39,515 nucleotides of DNA from Chlorobiaceae bacterium. Its GTDB lineage: Bacteria; Bacteroidota; Chlorobiia; Chlorobiales; Chlorobiaceae. The notes beneath the pieces were generated by a model that had not been told where the DNA came from, searched no databases, and saw nothing but the letters and a program-made list of their open reading frames with translations. This document shows positions 1 through 7,061 of the stretch, piece after piece; positions within the stretch are counted from its first letter, which is position 1, and every line of letters begins with the position of its first letter. The position numbers and the translations under genes are program-made. The DNA lies in NCBI GenBank assembly GCA_016931495.1, contig JAFGER010000058.1, positions 1 through 39,515 on the forward strand. Direction: 5' to 3'.

Positions 1-77
1 AATCCTCACGTACTCCGTGTACGCTCCGGTGTCTGCGCTCCAGCCGCCTTGCACTCGGGCCGCTCATGACACTTTTT
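1..77 (-). repeat. Dispersed repeat, copy 1 (cut by the window edge)
   Basis: Read on the minus strand, this stretch aligns without gaps to 28690-28766 on the plus strand, at roughly 80% identity by eye. The best-kept core reads AAGGCGGCTGGAGCGCAG, and both copies end in GAGGATT. It probably continues beyond base 1. No coding function is apparent. It lies just past the end of the dsr block and may mark a rearrangement boundary, which is inference. Confidence 0.7.
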
Positions 78-101
78 AGAGGTGCCCTTACATCCATATT
101 G

Positions 102-121
102 CCCCGGCTTTCAAGCCGGGG
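102..121. repeat. REP-like palindrome, CCCCGGCTT/AAGCCGGGG type
   Basis: This is a 20-bp near-perfect palindrome (arms CCCCGGCTT and AAGCCGGGG) that abuts the stop codon of the dsrU-like gene. The same palindrome with a similar upstream flank (cttacat.cat.ttg) recurs at 11952-11971. It could also act as a weak hairpin terminator for the dsr transcript, but there is no T-tract. Confidence 0.75.
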
Positions 122-484
122 TCAGGCGCATCTGGCCTGGAAGGCCTCATAAACCTGCTGCCAGGTATGGGCATCTTTCTCGAACGGAATTTCGAGATAC
201 CGGCACAGGTAGAGGGCGTCACCGGCGGAGGCCAGATCGCCACGCATCAGCGCTTCGAGCGCCTTCCTGCCAGCTTCGGCCGTATCGTGACCGGTCAGGC
301 GGGCCTGACGCCAGTAATTGATCGCCTCATCGCGATAGACGGCGTTGCGGGGCAGGGCTTCGGCCGCCTTGAGGTTCGGCACCTCGACGTTGCGCGCGCC
401 GAAAGTTGCCGGCCAGCCGGTCTCCTGCCAGCGCGACGAGGTTTCGATGGCCTGCTCGACCATCCGGATCACATCTTCCATCAT
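122..484 (-). CDS. Small DsrU-like hypothetical protein downstream of dsrL
   Basis: This encodes 120 residues, starting 42 bp after the dsrL stop on the same strand. I see no named domain. The protein is soluble and mostly helical by composition, with aromatic and Ala-rich stretches (YWRQARLTGHDTAEAGRKAL, then ALYLCRYLEIPF) that resemble a helical-repeat fold of the TPR kind. In green sulfur bacteria the gene that follows dsrL is called dsrU and has no known function; position suggests that this is it, but I cannot confirm it by similarity. The ATG is doubled (ATGATG) with only a weak ribosome binding site, so it may depend on translation of dsrL. The stop codon abuts a REP palindrome, so this is probably the last gene of the transcript. 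Confidence 0.7.
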   Translation of the reverse strand: MMEDVIRMVEQAIETSSRWQETGWPATFGARNVEVPNLKAAEALPRNAVYRDEAINYWRQARLTGHDTAEAGRKALEALMRGDLASAGDALYLCRYLEIPFEKDAHTWQQVYEAFQARCA

Positions 485-526
485 ATTCGTTGCGATCGTT
501 TCGGTTTGCGGAAAGCTTCGGCTGGC

Positions 527-2263
527 TCAGAGCCCGTCGCCCATGCCCATCTGGATGTAGCCGCACGGGCAGACCAGGGAGCAGAGGTGACAGCCGACAC
601 ATTTCGAATAGTTCGTATAGACTTTTTCCCCCGCCGGATTGTCGCGGTAACGCACGATGGCCTCCTGGGGACAGAACGAGACGCACTGCTTGCAGTCGAA
701 GCAGAAGCCGCAGCTCATGCAGCGCCCGGCCTCGGTTTTGGCCTGTTCGGCCGTGAGGGCCACGAGCAGTTCGTCGTGGTTGCCCACCACCTTTTCAGGC
801 TCGATGGAGCAACGCTTTGCCTGCGGAGTGTGCAGGAAGTAGAGCATATCCTGCTTGTGCGCCTTGGTGATTTCGCTGTACGGCGTCTCGGGCATCGGCT
901 CGCCCTTCAGGAAGGCGTCGATGGAGGCGGCGGCTTTGCGCCCGTGACCGACCGCCGTGGTGATGAGATCGACCTTCAGCGCGTCGCCACCGCCGAAAAG
1001 CTTCTCGCGGCCCGGGATGCGGAAGTTGCGGTCAACCTTCATCCAAGGGCCATTGCCCGCAGCGCCGCCGAGGCCGGAAAAGTCGGTCACCTGGCCGATG
1101 GCCGCAACCACCATGTCGGCTTCGATCTCGAAGGTTTCACCATTGCTCTTGTAGCGCAGGAAGGGAATCGGAGAGTTCCAGCCCTCTTCGCCCTTCTCCT
1201 TTTTGACCATCTTCGTGCAGCGCAGGCCGGTGACGCCCGACTCGCCGCCGAGAATCTCGGCCGTGCCGGTCTGGAAGTACATGGCGGCGCCCTCTTTTGC
1301 GGCATCGTCAAATTCATTCTCGAAGCAGGCCATCTCCTCGCGCGGCACGCCCGAGATGACGGTTGCCTTGGAGCCGAGGCGAAGAGCGAGGCGGGCCACA
1401 TCCATAGCCACGTTGCCGTCACCGATGACGACGACATTTTTCCCCACGGGCACATCGTCGCCCATAACCTCGTAATTCCTGAGAAACTCGATCGCGTTGG
1501 TCGCCCCCGGCGCTCCCTCGAAACCGGGAACCGGCAGGCCGCGCCCTTTCTGTGCGCCGACGCCGAGAAAGACCGCGTCGTATTCGGCTTCGAGCTGTTC
1601 GAGGGTGACATCCTGGCCAACGCGCACGCCCATTCTGGTCTCGATGCCAAGATCGATGATGCGAGCGATTTCAGCTTCGAGCACCGAACGATCAACGCGG
1701 TAGCCCATGATGCCGTAGAGCACCATGCCGCCGAGTTTGTCGTTGGCATCGAAAATCGTCACCGCGTGCCCCTTGCGGCGAAGCTGGTAGGCTGCCGACA
1801 GACCCGCCGGGCCACCGCCGATCACCGCCACCTTCTTGCCCGTATCGGGGCCGGCGGCGGGCAGCTTCAGCCCTTGCTGGATAGCGTAGTTGCCGATCAC
1901 CTGCTCGACGGCGTTGATGGCCACGCTCTCGTCGTGCTGGCCGCGATTGCACTTGCTCTGGCAGGGGTGCGGGCAGATGCGGCCCATGACGGCCGGAAAA
2001 GGGTTCATGTCCACCGCCGTCTCCCAGGCCGCCCGCAACGGGTCGTCGGACTGGTCGATGCCGCTCAGGAAGCGGTTGATGGCGCGGATATCCTCTCCTG
2101 CCGGGCACTCCGCCGAACAGGGCGGCGTCTGCCGGACATAGACCGGACATTTATGGCTTTGATCCCCGAAGGCGACGATCTTGTCGGTTCCCGTCAGTTC
2201 GCTGAATTCCGGGAAGACATACTCCGTCGCAAAATCGAGAATCGGGTTTGATTCTGCATTCAT
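527..2263 (-). CDS. dsrL: DsrL, iron-sulfur flavoprotein NAD(P)H oxidoreductase of the Dsr system
   Basis: This is a 578-residue cytoplasmic iron-sulfur flavoprotein of the glutamate synthase small-subunit type. Order of parts: an N-terminal Cys-rich region (C49, C53, C97, C101, C105) for iron-sulfur clusters, an FAD-binding VIGGGPAG near 147-154, a second dinucleotide site VIGDGNVAMD near 279-288 for NAD(P)H, and a C-terminal ferredoxin domain with CGFCFDCKQC and CVGCHLCSLVC in the last 65 residues. In sulfur oxidisers DsrL exchanges electrons between DsrAB and NAD(P); the family role is established, and use here follows from its place 77 bp after dsrB. The start has an AAGGAG site 7 bp upstream. 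A hairpin at 2292-2326 fills the gap before it. The gene appears intact. Confidence 0.95.
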   Translation of the reverse strand: MNAESNPILDFATEYVFPEFSELTGTDKIVAFGDQSHKCPVYVRQTPPCSAECPAGEDIRAINRFLSGIDQSDDPLRAAWETAVDMNPFPAVMGRICPHPCQSKCNRGQHDESVAINAVEQVIGNYAIQQGLKLPAAGPDTGKKVAVIGGGPAGLSAAYQLRRKGHAVTIFDANDKLGGMVLYGIMGYRVDRSVLEAEIARIIDLGIETRMGVRVGQDVTLEQLEAEYDAVFLGVGAQKGRGLPVPGFEGAPGATNAIEFLRNYEVMGDDVPVGKNVVVIGDGNVAMDVARLALRLGSKATVISGVPREEMACFENEFDDAAKEGAAMYFQTGTAEILGGESGVTGLRCTKMVKKEKGEEGWNSPIPFLRYKSNGETFEIEADMVVAAIGQVTDFSGLGGAAGNGPWMKVDRNFRIPGREKLFGGGDALKVDLITTAVGHGRKAAASIDAFLKGEPMPETPYSEITKAHKQDMLYFLHTPQAKRCSIEPEKVVGNHDELLVALTAEQAKTEAGRCMSCGFCFDCKQCVSFCPQEAIVRYRDNPAGEKVYTNYSKCVGCHLCSLVCPCGYIQMGMGDGL

Positions 2264-2291
2264 GAGATTCTCCTTAAAATCAATTGGCTCC

Positions 2292-2326
2292 CCGGCTATT
2301 CGATTCGAGATGGATCGGATAGCCGG
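2292..2326 (-). promoter_or_regulatory. Stem-loop in the dsrB-dsrL gap
   Basis: The arms are CCGGCTATTCGAT (2292-2304) and ATCGGATAGCCGG (2314-2326), 12 of 13 paired, with a 9-nt loop. No T-tract follows on the minus strand, so a full terminator is unlikely. Partial termination, RNA processing or stabilisation of the upstream dsr mRNA are possible roles (inference). Confidence 0.75.
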
Positions 2327-2340
2327 AGGCGGAATTCAGC

Positions 2341-3420
2341 TTAGAAACGGACGTGAGCCGACTGGTTGAAGGTCGTGCGGGCGTGGCGGTAGCTGTCGAT
2401 CATGTTTTCGTCGAACGTAAGGCCGGTCTCCTCGAAGAAGCGCTTCCAGCCGATGCGGCCAATCCACTCGCCGACACGCTCCCACGGACGCCCGCCAGCC
2501 TTGTAGGCCGTCAGGATGCGGCCAACCACATCGGTCACCTCCGGCCAGCGCGGCGGATGGTTCGGCAGGTTGTGCGCCACCAGGCTCATGGTCGAGGGCT
2601 TCGTGCGGGCGTTGCTGTTCTTGCCGCCGACCCAGATGGCGAACTTCGAGTGCTCGGGGTGGTTGATCTCCATGGCCGGGCAGGCGCCGAAGCACGCGCC
2701 GCAGCAGATGCACTTCTTCTCATCGACCATCAGCGTCTTCTTGCCGTCGATCACGGTCGGGCGGATAGCGGCGACCGGGCAGCGGGCCACGGCTTTCGGC
2801 AGCTCGCAGGTGGTGACCAGGTGGTCGTGGTTGATGCGCGGCGGGCGGGTGTGCTTGACCACCACGGCGATGTCGGCCTGGCCGCCGCAGTTGATGGCGC
2901 AGCAGGAGGTCGAAAGACGCACCTTGTTGGGCATCTGCATATCCTTGAACTCGTTGTAGAGCGAATCCATCATCGACTTCACCACGCCCGAAGCGTCGGT
3001 TGCCGGAATGTCGCAGTGCAGCCAGCCCTGGGTGTGCGAAACCGACGAGACGCACATGCCGGTGCCGCCCACGGGAAAGCCCATCGATTCGAGCTCGGCG
3101 ATCATCGGCTCGACGTTCCCCTCGTTTGGCGTCAGGAACTCGACGTTGTTGCGCACCGTGAAGCGAAGGAAGCCGTCGCAGTACTTGTCGGCCACGTCGC
3201 ACAGGCGGCGAAGCATGTCAACGGTATCCTGCCGCTGCGTGCCGGCCCTGACCGTCCAGATGGCGTCACCGCTCTCGGCCACGTGCTTGAGCACGCCCGG
3301 CTTGGGGATTTCGTGATATTTCCACTTCCCGTAATTCTTTCTGACCACGGGATGCAGCGCCTCCTCATAGGTATGAGGGCCGGACTCTATGGTCTTCCAG
3401 GTTCTTTCCTGACTGCTCAT
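2341..3420 (-). CDS. dsrB: Dissimilatory sulfite reductase, beta subunit
   Basis: This encodes 359 residues, a full-length DsrB. With DsrA it forms the cytoplasmic siroheme enzyme that in green sulfur bacteria runs in the oxidative direction, releasing sulfite from sulfur bound to DsrC. Visible features are the siroheme/[4Fe-4S] cysteines C136 and the CCAINC motif (C173, C174, C178), then an inserted ferredoxin domain with C237, C240, C243 and C247 followed by Pro. The start has an AGGAAAG site. It lies 153 bp after dsrA, a wide gap for this pair, and the gap is filled by a nested inverted repeat. One of the duplicated dsrB copies in Chlorobaculum tepidum is reported, as I recall, to be frameshifted; this copy reads through without a break. 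Confidence 0.97.
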   Translation of the reverse strand: MSSQERTWKTIESGPHTYEEALHPVVRKNYGKWKYHEIPKPGVLKHVAESGDAIWTVRAGTQRQDTVDMLRRLCDVADKYCDGFLRFTVRNNVEFLTPNEGNVEPMIAELESMGFPVGGTGMCVSSVSHTQGWLHCDIPATDASGVVKSMMDSLYNEFKDMQMPNKVRLSTSCCAINCGGQADIAVVVKHTRPPRINHDHLVTTCELPKAVARCPVAAIRPTVIDGKKTLMVDEKKCICCGACFGACPAMEINHPEHSKFAIWVGGKNSNARTKPSTMSLVAHNLPNHPPRWPEVTDVVGRILTAYKAGGRPWERVGEWIGRIGWKRFFEETGLTFDENMIDSYRHARTTFNQSAHVRF

Positions 3421-3502
3421 GCTCTTTCCTGTAGATTGGGGCGCACCGGCTCCCGTCTGAAGGCGCTGGTGCGACAGTGAATGTTCTGTTTATAGGGTCT
3501 TC

Positions 3503-3571
3503 AACGTCTTTGTTTATCGTCGTGAGCGGCACCGACAAGTCGGGACTGCGCAACAGATAAACGGAGACGTT
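3503..3571 (-). promoter_or_regulatory. Nested inverted repeat in the dsrA-dsrB gap
   Basis: The outer arms at 3503-3518 and 3556-3571 match at 14 of 16 positions (AACGTCT..GTTTATC against GATAAAC..AGACGTT). Inside the 37-nt loop is a smaller hairpin, CCGAC-AA-GTCGG, at 3532-3543. The structure begins 2 nt past the dsrA stop codon. It is not followed by a T-tract. A post-transcriptional role is inferred. Confidence 0.7.
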
Positions 3572-3573
3572 CA

Positions 3574-4830
3574 TCAGTATTTTGCCTTGAAGTAGGGGTT
3601 ATCGCGCGGACGAGTCACCTGGTTGATGTCGTGCTCGATGCCGACGCCTTCGAGGAACTGCTTCAGACCGACGCGCTCGATGGTTTCACCGATGCGCTCG
3701 TGGTCGAGTCCTGCGTCATCCCACCAGTCGATGATCTCCTCGATCTGCTCGATGAATGCCTCGCGGTCTTCGTCGGTCTCCATTTTCATGAAGGGGATGA
3801 TGAGCGAGCCCATGTTGACGCCCACCTTGAGGGTGTTCTTGCCGCCCATGAGCAGCGAGATGCCGCGCTCCTTGCCGGGCGAGAGCGCCTTCGGCATGGC
3901 GTTGATGCAGTGCATGCAGCGCACGCAGTCGCGGGCCGCGATGTCGATGCCGCCATCCTTGAGGGTGATCGCCTTGGTGGGGCAACGGCTGATGACGTTG
4001 TTGACCAGCGCATCCATGCCGCGCTCGTCGATCCACGCCCTGACCTCGTCCTGATCGATCTGGATCGCATCTTTCCAGGTGCCGACAACGGCAAGGTCGG
4101 AGCGCATGATCGAGTTGGTGCAGTCGTTGGGGCAGCCGGAAAATTTGAACTTGAGCTTGTAGTTCCACTCCGGGCGGTGAACCTGGCCGACGAAGTGCTT
4201 CAGCGCCGTGAGGTGCAGCTTGAGGTTGTCGTAGCAGGCGTTTTCGCAACGGCCGGGGCCGATGCAGGACACGCCGGTTCTCATGCCGGCGCCAGCGCCG
4301 CCAAGGTCCCAGCCCGCCTGGTTCAGCTCGTCGAAACACTCCTGAACCTTGTCCTGCTCGATGCCCTGGAGCATGATGTCACCGGTCTGGCCGTGCAGGG
4401 CGATGATGCCGCTGCCGTGCTTTTCCCAGATGTCGCAAAGCTCGCGGAGCATCTGCGTGTTGTAATGCAGGCCCGGCGCGGGCTGAATGCGCATGGTGTG
4501 AAACTCGGCTGCCTCGGGGATCTTGTCCTTGATCATCGAGTAACGGGTGATGATGCCGGCGCCGTAGCCATCGACCGTCACCAGGCCGCCCTTCCAGTAA
4601 CCCATCCGGGTGTTGTACGAATATTCAAGCTGGTCGAGCACGCCGCGCAGCATCGGCTTTTGCGTTCTCTCAGCCAACTCCTTGAAACCGGTGATAAAGC
4701 TTGGCCAGGGGCCGCTCTCCAGCTCGTCGAGCATGGGGGTCGGATTCAGGAACTGGCCGTTGTCGTCCGGTTTGCCGCACCCGCCGCAATGACATCCGCC
4801 GTTCACGGCGCCGTCGTTAGCACCACTCAT
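3574..4830 (-). CDS. dsrA: Dissimilatory sulfite reductase, alpha subunit
   Basis: This encodes 418 residues, the usual size for DsrA. Siroheme and its [4Fe-4S] cluster are bound by C189 and C195 (CIGPGRCENACYD) and by C233 and C237 (FSGCPNDC). A ferredoxin domain follows, with C283 and then C302, C305 and C308 (CVRCMHC). It pairs with DsrB as the alpha2beta2 reverse sulfite reductase. An AGGAGG site lies 4 bp before the ATG. An odd point is the N-terminal GGCHCGGCGKP stretch (C13, C15, C18), three closely spaced cysteines ahead of the conserved fold; I do not know how widespread it is. It lies 72 bp downstream of dsrC, and that gap holds a strong hairpin. Confidence 0.97.
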   Translation of the reverse strand: MSGANDGAVNGGCHCGGCGKPDDNGQFLNPTPMLDELESGPWPSFITGFKELAERTQKPMLRGVLDQLEYSYNTRMGYWKGGLVTVDGYGAGIITRYSMIKDKIPEAAEFHTMRIQPAPGLHYNTQMLRELCDIWEKHGSGIIALHGQTGDIMLQGIEQDKVQECFDELNQAGWDLGGAGAGMRTGVSCIGPGRCENACYDNLKLHLTALKHFVGQVHRPEWNYKLKFKFSGCPNDCTNSIMRSDLAVVGTWKDAIQIDQDEVRAWIDERGMDALVNNVISRCPTKAITLKDGGIDIAARDCVRCMHCINAMPKALSPGKERGISLLMGGKNTLKVGVNMGSLIIPFMKMETDEDREAFIEQIEEIIDWWDDAGLDHERIGETIERVGLKQFLEGVGIEHDINQVTRPRDNPYFKAKY

Positions 4831-4859
4831 GTTGCCTCCTTTGGTTCTCGATACTTTTG

Positions 4860-4879
4860 AGGCCGGCGTTCACCGGCCT
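4860..4879 (-). promoter_or_regulatory. Stem-loop in the dsrC-dsrA gap
   Basis: This is a perfect 7-bp GC-rich stem (AGGCCGG/CCGGCCT) with a 6-nt loop, starting about 23 nt past the dsrC stop. No T-tract follows on the minus strand. It could protect the 3' end of a short dsrC mRNA, so that DsrC is made in excess over DsrAB. That is inference from position. Confidence 0.75.
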
Positions 4880-4902
4880 GAATTTTGTGGGTAGCCGCTG
4901 TT

Positions 4903-5238
4903 TTACACGCAGCCGGTCGGTTTGGGGAGTCCGGCGATTTTGCAAGCCTGAAGAGCCGGGCCTTTGGGGAAAAGACCGTACAGGAACTCGGAAGCCTCTT
5001 TCTTGTCCATGCCCTTTTCGGTGGCGACAGCTTTGGTGAGCACCTTCACGGCCGGAGCGATCTGGTACTCCTGGTAGTAGTTTCTCAGGAACTTCACGAG
5101 ATCCCAGTGACCCTCCTCCATCGAGATCTCCTCGCCCTCGGCGAGCTTGACCGCTACATCCTCGTTCCAGTCTTCGAGGTTCACAAGGTAGCCGTTCTCG
5201 TCGGTCTCGTAGCTCATGCCATTGACTTCGATTGCCAT
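4903..5238 (-). CDS. dsrC: DsrC, sulfur carrier protein (TusE/DsrC family)
   Basis: This is a small cytoplasmic protein of 111 residues. It ends in CKIAGLPKPTGCV: the penultimate Cys and the Cys 11 residues before it are the pair that forms the trisulfide handled by DsrAB, so this is a true DsrC and not a RspA/TusE-only variant. I chose the ATG at 5236-5238 over the in-frame ATG six bases upstream (5242-5244). The AGGAG site at 5246-5250 is 7 bp from the former and only 1 bp from the latter. It is the first gene of the dsrC-A-B-L run, separated from dsrN by 306 bp that hold a 29-bp direct repeat, so it may have its own promoter. Confidence 0.95.
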   Translation of the reverse strand: MAIEVNGMSYETDENGYLVNLEDWNEDVAVKLAEGEEISMEEGHWDLVKFLRNYYQEYQIAPAVKVLTKAVATEKGMDKKEASEFLYGLFPKGPALQACKIAGLPKPTGCV

Positions 5239-5328
5239 GATCATTCTCCTTTTTGGTGTGATTTGGATAGTGAGCGCAGGCGTTCACATGCTGAGCAGGC
5301 CTGCCTGATTGCGATAATATCGTTATAC

Positions 5329-5357
5329 AGTTATATAGTTAACAAATTGATTTGAAT
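5329..5357 (-). repeat. 29-bp direct repeat, dsrC-proximal copy
   Basis: It matches 5466-5494 at 25 of 29 positions; the first 13 bases are identical (AGTTATATAGTTA on the plus strand). The copies are offset by 137 bp. In this copy a further GTTATACA unit at 5322-5329 extends the 8-bp periodicity. Likely an operator or duplicated promoter element ahead of dsrC (inference). Confidence 0.6.
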
Positions 5358-5465
5358 TTTTCAAACAATCGGGAAACTTTTTCTCCTGTTCGTGGCCCGC
5401 TTCCAGAAAACGGGAATTTCGGCATGGTCTTCTCCAAATATGACCATAAAATAATTCAACCACAT

Positions 5466-5494
5466 AGTTATATAGTTAGCAAAATAATCTGAAT
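5466..5494 (-). repeat. 29-bp direct repeat, dsrN-proximal copy
   Basis: This is the second copy of the repeat at 5329-5357. It lies about 50 bp past the dsrN stop codon. The shared core AGTTATATAGTTA is followed by a less conserved A+T-rich tail ending in CTGAAT. Confidence 0.6.
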
Positions 5495-5544
5495 GAATCA
5501 AGCTTTTCAGAAAAAAATTCGTGTGATTGGGAACTGATAGCCGA

Positions 5545-6993
5545 TCAGGGCTTTTCGAGGGGGTTTTCAAACCTGAACCGGGCAGCCAGTTCGACGAAGC
5601 GCTGCGCCCAGCGCGGGTTTGCGGCTGCGTGCAGGTGCGCGTAGGAGGCAAAGAGGTTCTTGTGGAGAATGCCGTCCTCCCGACCCGTGAGGCCAAATCC
5701 CCGCGCCACATTGAACTGGCAGGCAAGCTCCGGAGAGCCCTCCGCAGGTTTGGAGTAGTGGAATTCATGGGCGCGGATGCGTTCGCCACCTGCGAACCAC
5801 GCCGATCCGGCGCGGCTTTCGAGTTCGAGATAGCCGCACCCGGCAGGCTTGCGCTGATAGCCGATGTCGATCGGCAGCACGCCACAGAGCGGCCAGGTGC
5901 GCCCCTGCCACGTCGCGCTCCGGCATAAATAGATAAGGCCGCCGCACTCCGCCCACGCAGGCATCCCGGCTTCGATGCGCTCGCGCACGTCGCACATGAG
6001 GCCGGTGTTCGCGCTCAACTGCTCAAAGAAGGACTCAGGGAATCCGCCGCCGAGATAAAGCCCGTCGATCTCCGGCAGCGACGTCGCATCGAAGGTGTCG
6101 ATGAACACCAGCTCCGCGCCGCTCGCCCGGAGCGCCTCCAGATTGTCGGGGTAGTAGAAGCAGAAGGCGTCGTCGTGGAACACGCCGATGCGAGCTTTGG
6201 CGCTCGTTTGCAGCGTCGGAATGGTAATCGGCTCGGGCGCGTCGAACGGTGCCGCAGAGTCGAACAGCGCCTTGATCGCCGCGATGTCGCAATGCTTCGC
6301 AACCTGTTCGGCGGCGGCATCGATGAACGCCTCGGCATCCGGCGACTCACCGACCGTCACGAGGCCGAGGTGGCGCTCGGGCAGCACCAGCGAAGAGTCT
6401 GACGGAATCGCGCCGAGCACCGGAATCTTGCAGTAGGTCTCGATCGCCTGCCGCTGCTTGGCTTCCTGCCGCGAGCTGGCGACATGATTCAGGATGACGC
6501 CCGCGATGTTCACCTTCGGCGGCATCGCCATCAGCCCGAGCACCTGCGCCGCCACGCCTCGGTTGACCCGGCGGCCATCGACGACCAGCACCACCGGCAC
6601 ACCGAGTAGAGCCGCAAGCCCCGCGCTGCTGTCCGAACCGGCCATGTCGAGCCCGTCGTGCAAGCCGTGGTTCCCCTCGATCAGCGCCAGCCCGCCGGGA
6701 TGTTTCAACGAAGCGCGGACGAACGACTCGCGGCAAACCTCCGCGCCCATCATCCACGGATCGAGATTGTAGCACTCCCCGCCGCTGGCCGCGCGATGCC
6801 ACATCGGGTCGATGTAATCCGGCCCCTTCTTGAAGCTCACCACCGGCCCCTCGCGCCCGAGCAGGCGCAAAAGCCCCAGCGTCACCGTGGTCTTCCCGGC
6901 GCTTTTCCACGAAGCCGAAATCATCAGCCTCGGTATGGCGATTGAAGGCGACATTGGTGCAGTGCTATTCTTTATCTGTGAAGGTGACATCAT
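5545..6993 (-). CDS. dsrN: DsrN, siroheme amidase of the CobB/CbiA family
   Basis: This encodes up to 482 residues. The N-terminal ATPase domain has the P-loop SWKSAGKTT (28-36). The C-terminal class I glutamine amidotransferase domain has the nucleophile C350 in AECGGLIYL and a candidate catalytic His in AHEFHYS near 412. CobB/CbiA amidates cobyrinic acid; DsrN converts siroheme to the amide used by DsrAB. The dsr context makes DsrN the better call, but a true cobyrinate a,c-diamide synthase cannot be excluded. The start is unsure: the first ATG has no ribosome binding site and a hairpin (6998-7016) just upstream; ATGs at 6954 and 6924 are alternatives, the last preceded by GAGG and giving a start right before the P-loop, as is common in the family. 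Confidence 0.85.
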   Translation of the reverse strand: MMSPSQIKNSTAPMSPSIAIPRLMISASWKSAGKTTVTLGLLRLLGREGPVVSFKKGPDYIDPMWHRAASGGECYNLDPWMMGAEVCRESFVRASLKHPGGLALIEGNHGLHDGLDMAGSDSSAGLAALLGVPVVLVVDGRRVNRGVAAQVLGLMAMPPKVNIAGVILNHVASSRQEAKQRQAIETYCKIPVLGAIPSDSSLVLPERHLGLVTVGESPDAEAFIDAAAEQVAKHCDIAAIKALFDSAAPFDAPEPITIPTLQTSAKARIGVFHDDAFCFYYPDNLEALRASGAELVFIDTFDATSLPEIDGLYLGGGFPESFFEQLSANTGLMCDVRERIEAGMPAWAECGGLIYLCRSATWQGRTWPLCGVLPIDIGYQRKPAGCGYLELESRAGSAWFAGGERIRAHEFHYSKPAEGSPELACQFNVARGFGLTGREDGILHKNLFASYAHLHAAANPRWAQRFVELAARFRFENPLEKP

Positions 6994-6997
6994 GATC

Positions 6998-7016
6998 GGC
7001 AGGCTCAGGACCTGCC
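6998..7016 (-). promoter_or_regulatory. Small hairpin upstream of dsrN
   Basis: This is a 6-bp stem, GGCAGG/CCTGCC, with a 7-nt loop in the short gap between the rhodanese gene and dsrN. It would cover the ribosome-binding region of the most upstream dsrN start, which argues for a start further in. No T-tract is present. Confidence 0.45.
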
Positions 7017-7061
7017 CCTACAGGAGTTGCGGAATCATCAAGACGCTTGCGCAAACCTCCC

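Larger units (their letters stand above)
5239..5544 (-). promoter_or_regulatory. AT-rich dsrN-dsrC spacer, likely the dsrC promoter region
   Basis: This gap of about 306 bp is clearly richer in A+T than its neighbours. It contains two direct repeats (5329-5357 and 5466-5494), a TTTGAA/TTCAAA hairpin at 5351-5365, and a GTTATA motif repeated at 8-bp steps around 5322-5341. On the minus strand the repeats hold TATAAC-like elements that could be -10 boxes, but I cannot fix a promoter. A 28-codon reading frame between the repeats is not supported as a gene. Confidence 0.55.

Noticed and set aside
167-2251. Long open frame (694 codons) on the plus strand opposite dsrL
   Set aside because: It mirrors the dsrL codons. 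High-GC genes commonly leave an open antisense frame; the product has no domains, and dsrL is unmistakable.
2341-3420. Frameshifted dsrB, as recalled for one copy in a related genome
   Set aside because: The frame here is open over all 359 codons with every expected Cys motif.
3421-3573. Small gene in the dsrA-dsrB gap (frame from 3574 to 3365)
   Set aside because: It runs through the inverted repeat and into dsrB without any domain; the gap is better explained as structured RNA.
3631-4860. Plus-strand open frame of 409 codons opposite dsrA
   Set aside because: Antisense shadow of dsrA, with no ribosome binding site and no recognisable protein features.
5361-5450. 28-codon frame between the direct repeats upstream of dsrC (MVIFGEDHAEIPVFWKR...)
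   Set aside because: Preceded by no ribosome binding site and no known leader-peptide pattern; kept only as part of the spacer.
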